Positions 1 through 11,827 of a stretch of 64,000 nt of DNA are shown in pieces (the stretch's first letter is position 1; every line of letters starts with the position of its first letter). Below the pieces are notes generated by a model. The model was not told the DNA's origin and did not search any database. It saw only the letters and a list, made by a program, of their open reading frames with translations. The translations under genes and the position numbers were made by a program. Source of the DNA: Phymatolithon calcareum (taxonomy: Eukaryota > Rhodophyta > Florideophyceae > Hapalidiales); assembly GCA_977006965.1 (NCBI GenBank), contig OZ345377.1, forward strand, positions 1,612,001 to 1,676,000, given 5' to 3'.

Positions 1-1087
1 ATATGTTTTCATGCGCGTCTAATCTCCAACCTAGTCCAATAAGGCCGTCTATGCGTACATTCTTCGATCATGACTAAGAACACGATAATTTCGTATCTTC
101 AAGGGAACGATATCCGTTCCTTGTCAAGGTTCGAAGTCAACTTATAGAAAGACACGGAAAATAATCTTTTTTCGGCTTCGTCAAGGTCTCCGAGAAGCGC
201 ATTGCCGGCGAATTAGAGGCGACTAAAAGCGCAGTTTGATGGCTTGTTCTGTAACATGACTCACTACGTGCTACTGCTTGATGATCAAGGAAAACGTAAA
301 TCGTTTGACACTGCTAGCTCTCACTCCGACGGTCCAAGTTGTTTGCTTATAAGCTTGAAAATTGCCGTCAACTGAGATACCAACCTGAAGTTGGTGTTGC
401 TTTGTGATGAGTCTCTCGTCGGTTGCAATAACCACAAGCTTAACTTGGATGTTTGATAAACATATCGATCTTTTCAGGCAATCTTATACTTCTATGAAAC
501 AAGGAAGACTGCAAGGATGCTCAAGAATGCGGCTATTCTCCACAAAATGACCAAATTCAAGCCGCTAATGCAGAACATGATGCGTTTGTCAGATAAACCA
601 GTCATTCAGCAGGGTTTCGTGCTTATCCGAGACTATCTCTTGCAGGTCAGTTGGTTTCCTCATGGAGACTTGATAATCGAAGTTTTTATACGATTCGAGG
701 TCAAGTGCGTCAAGTACAAAAAATGTTGGGGGTTTCTATGTCTTCAACAAGACGCTTCAATCTCGGGGATATTCTCTAGCGGCTTGACGGTCTGATTTGC
801 ATCTGCTCAATGAGGCTGTCACAGAGGGGAAGAGAAACCCTGAGTCCTCTTTTTACCAGTGCAAGTTTGGCACTAGGTATATTTCGACTATTGCCAACAT
901 TGTGACAAATCTGATGCAACTCGTTATGCTCTTGTCTGTCTAATGAACCAAATTAGTGTCCATTTGAGGGAATATTTCACTTAATTGAGGGGTGCTTTTC
1001 CCTCAATTGAGGGAACAACATTCATATAATATTTTGCACATGAAAGCGACTCGCTATCGACCACATCAAGAGCGCGAAGCTCATAGA
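1..1087. other. No recognisable gene
   Basis: I see no protein family here. The only open frame of note (517-795, plus) has no recognisable domain and looks like chance. A perfect 14 bp palindrome (CCCTCAATTGAGGG) lies at 1000-1013, near two further TTGAGGG copies at 965 and 985. The stretch touching 1087 may be the distal end of the piggyBac-like element described below, because the sequence either side of the Tc1 insertion joins into an open minus-strand frame. Confidence 0.4.
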
Positions 1088-1089
1088 TA

Positions 1090-2653
1090 CAGTCCCCGAA
1101 ATTGGATTACAGACATGTGCACAGGATAAAAGATAGACCTGCACGACGCCCCTCTTTAAAAATTAATTTTATGGGATCAAATCACACACAATTCAAAACT
1201 AAATGACGAAATTGAAGAGCTCTATGCTGGCTTCTTTGTCTTCATGTACGTAAAGTAATATTATGGACAGTTTTTTCGCGCGAGACTCAATTAAGGACAG
1301 TGATCAAAAAGATCACTTCAAGTTTAAAGAGAAAGATCCCAGTTCGTCAAACAGCACCCTTAACGCTCTACGACTTCAACACATTGCTCCGGCATCGATC
1401 CATACAGCTTTCTAATAGTGTAATTTCGATATAGCTCCAACGCCGATGGATCTCTTTTTTCAGCTCTTCCACGCTTGTATACTGCCGAAAACCTTTGTAA
1501 ACTTCCGAGGCAAGAATCCCACAGAGATACTCGATTATGCTGAGGTCGGGAGACTTAGCCAGCCAAAGGATAATGTCCACATAATTGTCAGAAAACCAAA
1601 TCTTTTGTGTACTGGCTGACGTGGATCGGAGCATTATCCTGCTGAAATATCCAGTCATCGAGACAGTCCTGCAAGCGGCAGCAATCTTTGCGTTAGAATA
1701 TTGCAGTATGTTTCCGAGTTCATTCTTTCGGGAACGATGACAATACTCGAGAGCCCGTAATAAGGCATGGCAGGCCATACCATGACAGAACCACCCCCAT
1801 GCTGGCGCTTCGAAAAGTAACGCTTTTCTTTTCATATGTCGTGCCAATAGTAAGCAAATCCATCAGGGCTATCAAGGTTAAACTTCTTCTCGTCCGCGAA
1901 TACCACCTTCTTTCACCGTTTGCTCCGAGTGATGTGGTTTTTCGCCCATTTTTTCTGCTTTTCTTGTGAGAAATTTAATCCGGGGCCCGGATAGCATTTT
2001 GTTGTACACAAGGCGTCCACTTGTTGAGATGAGCTTCTGCACGCGTCGAATGGAAACATGGCTCTGATACATTTCATGGAGGTCTGTAGCCAAATACAGA
2101 CCGGTGGAAGCACGACGAAGTATAGCGCGCAGGGTAGTCAAAGTCACTTTGATTGGCCGACCGCCCCTTTTTAGTGTCACCACTCGCCTTGATGTGACAA
2201 TGACGTCATTAACCGCAGACTTGGAGCGCCCAACGATCTTTGCAAAGTCCCGAACTGAGTTATTGTAAGCTGCAAGTGCACAAAATGTGCCCTTTTCTGC
2301 ATCAGACACATCCTTGCGCATTCCCATGCTTACAACCGACGAAACGATGTGGAAATGCTCTTCGGTAGGTGGAGGATACCACAGTAGAGGCGGACTGCAT
2401 GGCTTTTCGCTTTTTGGCCATGAAAGAGAGTGTTTTGCACAGCTGTCCTTAATTGAGTTTCGCGCGAAAAAACTGTCCGTAATACTACTTTACGTACATG
2501 AAGACAAAGACGCCAGCATAGAGCTCTCCAATTTCGTCAATTAGTTTTGTGTTGTTTGTGCTTCGCTCCCACAAAAATAATTTTTAAAAAGGGGCGTCAA
2601 GCAGGTCTATCTTTTATGCTGTGCATGTGTCCGTAATTCAATTTCAGGGACTG
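1090..2653 (-). mobile_element. Tc1/mariner element A, degenerate, with long TIRs
   Basis: A complete but decayed DNA transposon. Its terminal inverted repeats are about 210 bp (roughly 1090-1300 and 2443-2653), start with CAGTCCC and differ by scattered substitutions. The element is flanked by TA on both sides (1088-1089 and 2654-2655), the Tc1/mariner target-site duplication. The inner part of each TIR contains a TTCGCGCG-type block next to a TCAATTAAGGACAG block. TIRs this long are at the upper end for the superfamily. The transposase remnant lies on the minus strand between the TIRs. Boundaries are read directly from the repeats. Confidence 0.85.
1368..2327 (-). pseudogene. Broken Tc1-like transposase
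   Basis: Two minus-strand blocks make up a Tc1-type transposase. The N-terminal block (1878-2327) starts MGMRKDVSDAEKG and has a helix-turn-helix region with a GRPIK-type linker, as in the paired-like DNA-binding half of Tc1 transposases. The C-terminal block (1368-1847) keeps the diagnostic stretch SPDLSIIEYLCGILA, a degraded form of SPDLNPIENLWGIL, followed by the usual EVYKGFRQ and EEL..EI..RW elements. The GGGSVMVW-like and DNAP regions are present only in shifted frames, so there are several frameshifts. It cannot encode an active enzyme as it stands. Confidence 0.75.
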
Positions 2654-2951
2654 TATCAGCGACTTGCTTCATGAAGCAGTTCTTAACAGTAGAAGTGCGG
2701 CAAATGTATATTGTGGCACTGAACGTCGACAAGTAATGCGCTCCTCATATGTTATCGATGCGTTTCTCGTCCGGCACTTCAAAATACCTTCGCAGCGTCA
2801 TGTGCTGCTGACACTATGCCTGGGAACCAGATAATATGAGCCAGCTAGCAACCACAAAATTGCCAGAAGAGTTTGATGACCCCTATGAAGTAAATGCGTA
2901 CTTGTTGAAGGTCTGCAAATTCAGCACTCGTCAAATATGAATCTGCACATA

Positions 2952-4534
2952 CACTCCCCGAAATTAATATAGCCCCACTTTGGCAAACCGCCAGGGGCAC
3001 GCGCATGGCGGGAATCGCGTTAAAGGACCGGTGGTCCTTTAATCGTCTACTCATTGCTCTACGTACTAGCCCAAATATGGCTCGCTAGGTTTTTGTTAAC
3101 TCGCAGTGTACGCCAAAATGTATGATAGCCCCATTTTTTCCCGCGCAGCAATTTGGCCCCGGAAAACTTCATGCATCCGCCAAGCTGAAGTATATGGGAT
3201 TCATGGCGCGCTCGGCTCCCTGTGGCCTTATTTATATCCATGGCGACGTACCCACGTACGCTGTTCGAGTCACTCAGCCCCCAACCATGGGTCGCGGACT
3301 GTCTCTGACGAAGGAGGAGGAGGCGGTGATCCGGGCGCTCGACTCCAAAGGCTTGAGCAAGAGGGCCATTGCGTTGCAATTGAAACGGTCACGAAAAGCC
3401 GTCTCGAACGTTTTGAACATGCTCCCTGGCCAATCTCGACGGAAAAAGGCGGGGAGGCCCCGAAAGCTGTCTGATCAGGATACTCGGGCAGTCATTCGGA
3501 AGGCTTGTGCTTCAAGAATGACGGCTCGGCAGCTCCGAGACATGTAAGATTTACCCGTCGGAGTGCGTCGCGTGCAACAAGTACTTAAAGATACTAAGTA
3601 CTTAGAGTTTAGGCGCATGAAACGGGCTCCAAGCCTTACCCCTTGGCACAAGGATCAGCGTGACAAGTGGCCCCGCCTTCGTCTTCGCCTTCCCCGCTCG
3701 CAGTGGACCAGGACAATCTTTTCTGATGAGAAGTGATTCTGTTTGGATGGTCCAGAGTGTTTTGGATACTATTGGGCCGACAAAAGGGTCCCTGAAGAAT
3801 ACTTTTCCCGTCGGCAGCAAGGCGGGGGAGGGGTTATGGTCTGGGGTTGCTTTTCGTGGCGCGGAAAGCCCGAATTGGTAGTCGTACCGAACACAATGAA
3901 TGCGCAAAGTTACGTGCAGCTGCTTCAGAATCATCTGGAACCGTTTGCGGCATTGCGCAACAGTGGGGACTGGAGTTTCCAGCAGGATAACGCACCGGCG
4001 CACACAGCGAGGTACACAGATGAGTACTTCTTTGAAGCAGGGATCAGCCTTATGGATTGGCCATCGCGTAGTCCCGATCTGAACCCAATAGAGAACCTGT
4101 GGGGCATCGTTGCGCGTGATGTTTACAAGGATTGTCGTCAGTTTGAGTACGAGGACGACCTCATCGAAGCGATTCAAGCATCCTGGGATCGTGTTGGACT
4201 GGAAACGCTGCAGAAGTTGATTGGATCGATGCCGGACCGGTGCATGAAGGTTATCGAGAAGCGCGGTGGGTCTACTGGCTACTGAGCGTTGTTTTTTGGT
4301 GCGATAGGCTGAGAAAGATAAAGGTGGCTCTAACTTACTGCGGACGTAAAAAATGTGCTATTCAAGCAAACTTGATTTCCTGTTTGACTCCATGGGGGTT
4401 CACTAAATTAGGTTAGTCATTGCGTTGAAAAAGAAGGTTATACATGCAGTGCGACAAAAATAGTGGCGCCAGGAGTCACCATGGCTACAAGAGAGAACTC
4501 ATGCCAAGGTGGGCTATATTAATTTCGAGGAGTG
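2952..4534 (+). mobile_element. Tc1/mariner element B with short TIRs
   Basis: The terminal inverted repeats begin CACTCCYCGAAATTAATAT and run about 35 bp, at 2952-2986 and 4500-4534. TA duplications flank the element at 2950-2951 and 4535-4536. The transposase lies on the plus strand inside. The insertion interrupts the piggyBac-like element A: removing it and one TA brings the two piggyBac parts together. Its TIRs and transposase differ clearly from Tc1 element A, so these are two families. Confidence 0.88.
3287..4285 (+). pseudogene. Tc1-like transposase with two in-frame stops
   Basis: A near full-length transposase in one reading frame, starting MGRGLSLTKEEE at an ATG in good context. 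The N-terminal part has tandem helix-turn-helix features (LSKRAIALQLKRSRKAV), then the GRPRKLS linker. The catalytic half has IFSDEK, GGGGVMVWG, QQDNAPAHTA and SPDLNPIENLWG, giving the D,D,E pattern with 34 residues between the second D and the E. Two nonsense codons break the frame: TAA at 3545-3547 after RQLRDM, and TGA at 3734-3736 just after IFSDEK. No frameshift is visible, so decay is recent compared with Tc1 A. The protein would cut and paste the element at TA sites. Confidence 0.88.
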
Positions 4535-5759
4535 TATAATGTACCTCATACCGAAGTATGCGACCAAACAACAGCACAAATTTGCTATAACGTGGGCCTT
4601 CAAAATTTCTTAGACACAGTGCTCTTTATGTAGTTATTCATGACATCGACAGAATCTTGACCGAGCGACCAGCCGTACTGCGCAGACTATATGTCGCCTT
4701 TTTCACTTGTTTGCACGCTGAATGAAATCGACCGGAGGTATTTGGCGAAGGACATCGCATTTTTTGAAGAAGAAGGCCCGGGGAGATACTTCTTCGGCCT
4801 GACAGTCTTCCAGAAAGCGCTCTCAGCGCCGAACTCAACACTTACCTTGAGGGCGAGTATTTCGAAAACTCAATCTGTCACTGCCATTTTCGAATAAGAA
4901 GTCTCTGTTCAGAGTGCGAAGTTTCCAGAACTGAGAGGAAACTCGTTCCTCAAACGTATATAGAGCTTTCCGCTTGTAGCATGGCACCCCATGAGCGCCT
5001 GTATTCGGTTCGCGGTCGGGCGTGATGACATCAAGTTTCCGGTGCGATGGTTGGTCCCAAGGGCCCTACAAGACGAAGGCGAGTGAGCCCAGAAGAGGGC
5101 GTTTAGAGCTTCTGAAGGTTATAGTGAAGCTTTTGTGCCCTTCTGAGGAGCATGGGATCACAAATGAAGACGAGAAACGGGCGTATTGCGATGAAGCTTG
5201 GAGAGGGCGAGTACTGTAAGCAGGCCTTGGCGGTACCGCGCTTTGCCAATGCCGGCACGGTTCAATTTGCTGAGCGTCTGAAATGTCATCTTCTGAGTTC
5301 TCTGCCTTGACACCGACAATGTTGTCTGTCTTAATCTTTGTGTTCTTGAAAGGATGACGAATCAGGACCCATTTCACGTGAAGTGACATGCTCGCACTAC
5401 CATTGACTTATTCCACGAGTACCTTCTGAATCATGCCGCTCACCTTTTTGACTTCGAAAAGGATCCGCATAGTCTGGAGCACTCTGCGAGACCGGTAACC
5501 GATGCTGCCTTGGAGTGTACTAATGTACCGACCGTGCGCGGCCGGTCTTTTTCTCGTGGAATGGCAAGACTGGTACTTCTGAGAGACCAGCATATTTTCA
5601 TTGATAGCGCCGAACGAATCGACTTTAAGGTAATATTGTGGGTACTCGTCGCCCAGGAGATAAGTCCGGCTTTACTAATATGGCGGGAGCGAGATGTTTT
5701 GAATTTGATTTATGCATTTCTTCGAGCTTTGAAATCGCCCTTCAATTGAGAGGGTCCGT

Positions 5760-6430
5760 CAAATAGACACTAGAGCCTTGATATTCATTTTTTTTGGAAA
5801 AAGCAATGCGCTCTCTTAAGTGTCTCAGACCTTGAGCTGCTCTTGTGGTGAACCGGAAGCGAAGAAGGCGGTGCATATGAGGCCGTTCCTTGGGTGTGCA
5901 ACGAGTGGAAGTTCGGGCGCAGTCTTCGGAATTCTTAATGATTCCCCTTGTCGGAGCGTGGAGATTACAATGTTGTACAGAACAAAAGGTAAAATCGATA
6001 AGGTCGAGAAATTTTATGGCATGAAAGGAGCATGTTCCATGAGCGGGGGAGCCAGCTGTCCACGTTGGTTTGCAAACCTGGTTTTCCGACAGTGCTAAAT
6101 CCTTAGAGTGGTCTCTGTGCAGAGCCAGGCTTTGGGCCCGCAGAACTCGCGACAAGCCCACAAGACTGGGCACGTTTTGCACATACAAATCCTGATTTCG
6201 TGTGTTCCGGAAAGACCCGGTACTAAAGAATTATCTTTGCCCATGGCCCAATTACTTCAACTCTTGTTGGGAACCTCTGGGAAGGGTCCAGCGTCCTAAA
6301 AGAATGATCGCACCATAGGGTATGCCCTTAACGTTGGTCCCAGTTTATCGTGAGGCAGGTCATTAATTCGGGATCGCTCTGCGAAGAAAGAGAGGATGCC
6401 ACCGCATGCTTTCCGATTCGGAAGCGGAAG
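5760..6430. other. No recognisable gene between transposon nest and palindrome
   Basis: An open minus-strand frame (5742-6188) and short plus-strand frames (5820-6098, 6108-6299) show no family features. Part of this may still belong to the piggyBac-like element, since the 60.2 kb copy has a comparable leader, but I could not align it. Confidence 0.3.
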
Positions 6431-6439
6431 TGCGATAAG

Positions 6440-6903
6440 AAGTCCCGCTCCCGAATCGGTCAAGTATGCATCCCGTCACGCCCGGATATGCGCCAAATGC
6501 AAATCGCCAAACGTTATCCGACGAATAATGACACCAAGTGCTGTTATGAAATTCAAAGCCCGCTGCAAAGGCACTGCCAGCGCGGGGACATGCAATGCTT
6601 TTGCCTGTCTTTCAATCAACCAGATGATCACGTCCTGATGAGCCACGATTCGCGTTTGTGACCAAGTGCATGTCGCGTGCTGCCTGCAAGATAATCAAGA
6701 TCTCCGTGCAGCATGTGCGCCGGTACGGTCCGTGTTGAAGCGTCGGTGGTTCGGTATGGACAATGACGACAGCCGCAACCACAGCGGCGACGTCGACGGA
6801 GACAGTCGGCCGTGAATACATCGTACCCTGTCGCCGGATCGACATACGTGTTCGATCCCGCACGGCACGCCATTACGTGCAGCTCTTCGATGTCGGTAGG
6901 CAT
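6440..6903 (-). pseudogene. Broken DUF5522/Diphthami_syn_2 gene copy
   Basis: The minus strand starts [20 protein letters not shown], nearly identical to the intact gene at 10982, and keeps the DUF5522 signature ([13 protein letters not shown] then [11 protein letters not shown]). About 70-85 bp are then missing compared with the intact copy. The missing part encodes [12 protein letters not shown], the PP-loop that binds ATP. Beyond the deletion the sequence aligns in a shifted frame as far as the HIRAW region near 6450 and then ends. The last quarter of the gene is absent. It is a non-functional duplicate made when the inverted repeat formed. Confidence 0.82.
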
Positions 6904-7433
6904 TTCTGCTGACGTCCGGAACAGTAAGTGACAGTTGGCTTGTTCAGAAAACTCATGGATCCTCCCTCAAGTCTCCAAGGAGGAGGTCATGTCATACTCA
7001 GATCGCCATGCATCCAGGTTTTTGAAATATTTTGAGCTGTTTTCGAAGTTGCCCATTTCTCTATCGAAAACCTTCTTCTTCATCCGGGAAAAGGAAAGCA
7101 GTTCTCCGAGTTTGAGAATCAGTTTATTAGAGAGGATTAGTAAATATTTAGAGTCAGTTGCATTAAATATGAACACGAAAACTGGACCAAGCGACATCCA
7201 CTGTTACGCAATGGGCGGCGATGTCCATTGGGATGTTAGTTGATAGCAGAAACATGCCTCTGTTACACCACTTAGCATAGTGTCATTGTCCCCACTCAAT
7301 TATTCTTGACAATCTCCTTTGGACGGCAACGGTGAATACATCGACCCAGGGCATATGCGCGACTATGGCCAACAAAATAGTGGTCGTAACGGTGGGTGTG
7401 GAAACAGTCCATCAATTATTGGGGCGGTGTCGG
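6904..7433. other. Intergenic part of left palindrome arm
   Basis: Lies between the broken diphthamide-type gene and the zinc-finger gene, and mirrors 10486-10981 with more divergence than the coding part. Short frames here (6967-7197) are not conserved as protein in the other arm, so I treat the stretch as non-coding 3' and promoter sequence. Confidence 0.5.
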
Positions 7434-8333
7434 TCAGAGTGGCGTTTGGGAGTGCGCTTGGCTTGTGATACTCGCTCTGGTCGTTGTGACAGCGGCTTCA
7501 GCAAACGCGGCGTCGATAGCGGAAAGGGCGGCACTTTCGCTCAGAATTCCAGGGTCGGATGTTTGGGTTACGGGCGAGAGAACGGGAGTCAACGGGGTCT
7601 CATCAATGACGCGCTGCTGCAGCAAATTTTGACGGCGGATGATCGACGCTCGCTTATATTTTCGACAATGGGGCTCCCTGCATCGGATCTCATTGCAGAC
7701 GTCGAGACAGTGAGGGCATTGCCAGTTCGCAACCGCCGTCGTCTTGCCCGGCCATTCAATGTTGTCAATGCACTTACCACATACCACTTTACGGCATCCA
7801 GATTTTGTGCACGCGAATGGATGTGGGGAAGCACGCGTTGTGCGTCGGTTACACAAATGACACGACAAGCTTGAGGGCTTCGGAGCACCAGCGCCGCGAT
7901 TCGTGGTCTTCCTGCGTTTTGAAGGCGGGGCGACTTGAGGTGCGGTAGGAAGTGGAGTATTAGCTCCAAAAAGAAGTTCCGATGAATCTGTTGGAGCGGG
8001 GCGCTTTCCAATTCCACTGGGGCTGTCGGTGGTGGTGACGAAGGACGCTGGAACGACGGTGGGGATTGAGGTCAAAAACTTCGATGCCGGAACTTGAGAA
8101 GCATCGGTTGTGGTACACGGTGGGAGAGATGTGAAGTACTCGCGGAGCATCCAATTGTCGATATCGACGTCGGGAACGGTGACAGGGAAAATAGTGTCAA
8201 ATTCATCAATGATTGGAAAGGAGGCCGAAAGCAAGCGGGTGAGCGGGTCGGTGAGCGGGTCGACGGATGTGTGCGAGATGCAATCGACGGAGAACGGATT
8301 TTCGTCTTCGGCGCTCGTGAGGTTGAAAGCCAT
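7434..8333 (-). CDS. R1-type (zf-4CXXC_R1) zinc-finger protein, left copy
   Basis: A 299-residue protein starting MAFNLTSAEDENPFS at the first ATG (8331-8333, context ACACATGG). The frame stays open upstream for 59 codons without an ATG. The C-terminal half has a Cys-rich domain beginning CHLCNRRT, with CxxC pairs VCGKC, QCPHC and DVC and a final HCRKYKR, matching the domain of the MAO-A repressor R1 and plant DDM1-linked CDCA7-like proteins. These are nuclear DNA-binding or chromatin factors. PSKRRK just before the domain is a plausible nuclear signal. The N-terminal half is acidic and Ser/Pro/Thr-rich. Compared with the right copy it has about a dozen substitutions and ends six residues earlier, because a serine codon TCA has become TGA. 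Confidence 0.78.
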   Translation of the reverse strand: MAFNLTSAEDENPFSVDCISHTSVDPLTDPLTRLLSASFPIIDEFDTIFPVTVPDVDIDNWMLREYFTSLPPCTTTDASQVPASKFLTSIPTVVPASFVTTTDSPSGIGKRPAPTDSSELLFGANTPLPTAPQVAPPSKRRKTTNRGAGAPKPSSLSCHLCNRRTTRASPHPFACTKSGCRKVVCGKCIDNIEWPGKTTAVANWQCPHCLDVCNEIRCREPHCRKYKRASIIRRQNLLQQRVIDETPLTPVLSPVTQTSDPGILSESAALSAIDAAFAEAAVTTTRASITSQAHSQTPL

Positions 8334-9567
8334 GTGTAAGGTTGGGTAGGAGGGGAAGTGTGTGTAGGCAACTGGGTTGTTCGGTGAACAAGCTTGGTGT
8401 AGAGTGCAGTCGGGGCTCGAAACATATTTTGGTGGGACAGGTGTTTCGAAATTTCTAACTCGTCGCCGCCGCCGACGATCTTGATTGTCGGTAGAACGAG
8501 GTGCTGACAAAATTTTTCACATTTGCAAATGCAGAGCAACTCCGCGCTGCCGCTTGGCAAAATAGCGTCCTGCTAGCCGAAATATGACCGTTTGTGCTTG
8601 CGATCGCGTTGATGTCGATGATCCACCACTCTGCGCCCACACTGTCGACAAAAAAGTTGACGATGCGAGCGCAAAGTGCTGGATCGCCGGCCAGCCTGGT
8701 ACGCTTAAGTGCCCAGCGACCCAAGCAAGAAGCGGACTTTGCGGTGCGGTGCGTTGCGGCAGAGGGGAAACTACAAGAATGAGTAACAAACCAAAACGAA
8801 ACGCTCGCGTGGGTCCAGTGGAACCGCATGAGCGTTTCGTTTTTCTGTTTGCCACTGTATCAGATGATCTTCCTTATCGGAGCGACCAACTCTACAAATT
8901 AAACTGTACTGTGTATCCATTGAAAGTCACTGAGAATCTGATTGCTGTAAGGTTGCATTGCTGTTCGCCCCAACCATTGCAATTTTTATGAGCATCCATG
9001 ATCTCCGCCGCGGTCGAAACGAACGTACGGAGATCATCTGATACAGTGGCAAACAGAAAAACGAAACGCTCATGCGGTTCCACTGGACCCACGCGAGCGT
9101 TTCGTTTTGGTTTGTTACTCATTCTTGTAGTTGCCCCTCTGCCGCAACGCACCGCACCGCAAAGTCCGCTTCTTACTTGGGTCGCTGGGCACTTAAGCGT
9201 ACCAGGCTGGCCGGCGATCCAGCACTTTGCGCTCGCATCGTCAACTTTTTTGTCGACAGTGTGGGCGCAGAGTGGTGGATCATCGACATCAACGCGATCG
9301 CAAGCACAAACGGTCATATTTCGGCTAGCAGGACGCTATTTTGCCAAGCGGCAGCGCGGAGTTGCTCTGCATTTGCAAATGTGAAAAATTTTGTCAGCAC
9401 CTCGTTCTACCGACAATCAAGATCGTCGGCGGCGGCGACGAGTTAGAAATTTCGAAACACCTGTCCCACCAAAATATGTTTCGAGCCCCGACTGCACTCT
9501 ACACCAAGCTTGTTCACCGAACAACCCAGTTGCCCACACACACTTCCCCTCCTACCCAACCTTACAC
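8334..9567. promoter_or_regulatory. Divergent promoter region at palindrome centre
   Basis: 1.23 kb between the start codons of the two divergent zinc-finger genes, made of the inner inverted-repeat arms and the 160 bp spacer. Both genes therefore have nearly the same first 540 bp upstream and would be expected to share regulation. The reading frames that cross this stretch (for example 8584-8991 and its mirror 9072-9446) are preserved simply because the DNA is duplicated and show no known domain. A short 5' exon feeding the frame that is open upstream of each ATG cannot be excluded. Confidence 0.45.
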
Positions 9568-10485
9568 ATGGCTTTCAACCTCACGAGCGCCGAAGACGAA
9601 AATCCGTTCTCCGTCGATTGCATCTCGCACACATCCGTCGACCCGCTCACCGACCCGCTCACCCGCTTGCTTTCGGCCTCCTTTCCAATCATTGATGAAT
9701 TTGACACTATTTTCCCTGTCACCGTTCCCGACGTCGATATCGACAATTGGATGCTCCGCGAGTACGTCACACCTCTCCCACCGTGTACCACAGCCGATGC
9801 TTCTCAAGTTCCGGCATCCAAGTCTGTGACTTCAATCCCCACCGTCGTTCCAGCGTCCTTCGTCACCACCACCGACAGCCCCAGTGGAATTGGAAAGCGT
9901 CCAGCTCCAACAGATTCACCGGAACTTCTTTTTGAAGCTACTACTCCATTTCCTACCGCACCTCAAGTCGCCCCGCCGTCGAAACGCAGGAAGACCACGA
10001 ATCGCGGCGCTGGTGCTCCGAAGCCCTCAAGCTTGTCGTGTCATTTGTGTAACCGACGCACAACGCGTGCTTCCCCACATCCATTCGCGTGCACAAAATC
10101 TGGATGCCGTAAAGTGGTATGTGGTAAGTGCATTGAAAACATTGAATGGCCGGGCAAGACGACGGCGGTTGCGAACTGGCAATGCCCTCATTGTCTCGAC
10201 GTCTGCAATGAGATCCGATGCAGGGAGCCCCATTGTCGGAAATATAAGCGAGCGTCGATCATCCGCCGTCAAAATTTGCTGCAGAAGCGCGTCATGGATA
10301 AGACCCCGTTGACTCCCGTTCTCTCGCCCGTAACCCAAACATCCGACCCTGGAATTCTGAGCGAAAGTGCCGCCCTTTCCGCTATCGACGCCGCGTTTGC
10401 TGAAGCCGCTGTCACAACGACCAGAGCCAGAATCTCAAGCCAAGCGCACTCCCAAACGCCACTCTCACCGACACCGGCCCAATAA
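9568..10485 (+). CDS. R1-type (zf-4CXXC_R1) zinc-finger protein, right copy
   Basis: 305 residues, starting MAFNLTSAEDENPFS at ATG 9568. The zinc-binding domain spans about residues 158-227: cysteines at 158, 161, 175, 180, 185, 188, 206, 209, 213, 218 and 223 in CxxC-type pairs. A basic PSKRRK lies at 137-142. Proteins with this domain bind DNA or chromatin in the nucleus; in animals and plants the CDCA7 type works with the HELLS/DDM1 remodeller, but I cannot tell whether this protein belongs to that subgroup. The N-terminus (1-136) is low in recognisable structure and rich in Pro, Ser and Thr. It ends SPTPAQ, six residues beyond the left copy. Both copies are open and nearly identical, so both may be used. 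Confidence 0.8.
   Translation: MAFNLTSAEDENPFSVDCISHTSVDPLTDPLTRLLSASFPIIDEFDTIFPVTVPDVDIDNWMLREYVTPLPPCTTADASQVPASKSVTSIPTVVPASFVTTTDSPSGIGKRPAPTDSPELLFEATTPFPTAPQVAPPSKRRKTTNRGAGAPKPSSLSCHLCNRRTTRASPHPFACTKSGCRKVVCGKCIENIEWPGKTTAVANWQCPHCLDVCNEIRCREPHCRKYKRASIIRRQNLLQKRVMDKTPLTPVLSPVTQTSDPGILSESAALSAIDAAFAEAAVTTTRARISSQAHSQTPLSPTPAQ

Positions 10486-11827
<1,342 letters not shown>

Larger units (their letters stand above)
2700..5750 (-). mobile_element. PiggyBac-like (DDE_Tnp_1_7) element, copy A, split by Tc1 B
   Basis: A decayed element read on the minus strand, from about 5750 down to 4537, then resuming at 2950 on the far side of Tc1 element B. Two signatures support it. Near 2845-2950 the frame reads CADSYLTSAEFADLQQVRIY then FIGVIK, matching the D-S-Y-F ... 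YFIGVVK block of piggyBac/DDE_Tnp_1_7 transposases. Near 4650-4790 it reads AKYLRSISFSVQT ... VDVMN, parallel to FSEYLRCVTFTL ... VDAIND in copy B near 61200. The upstream parts (5066-5600) also align with copy B (for example LHVKWVLI against LRLKWVLV). Frames are broken throughout. The outer ends are not resolved, and the element may continue beyond Tc1 A. Confidence 0.55.
6440..8870. repeat. Left arm of large inverted repeat
   Basis: This arm reads as the reverse complement of 9031-11570. The inner end is sharp: the block ending ACTGTATCAGATGATCT at 8870 mirrors AGATCATCTGATACAGT at 9031. Identity is high (a few percent differences) across the zinc-finger gene and lower in the outer diphthamide-type gene, where this arm has lost about 70 bp and accumulated substitutions. 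The 160 bp spacer 8871-9030 is unique. The outer limit is approximate. Confidence 0.9.

Noticed and set aside
8584-9446. Frames mirrored across the palindrome centre, for example SFWFVTHSCS and its partner
   Set aside because: Conserved in both arms only because the DNA is duplicated; no domain, and located in the shared upstream region.
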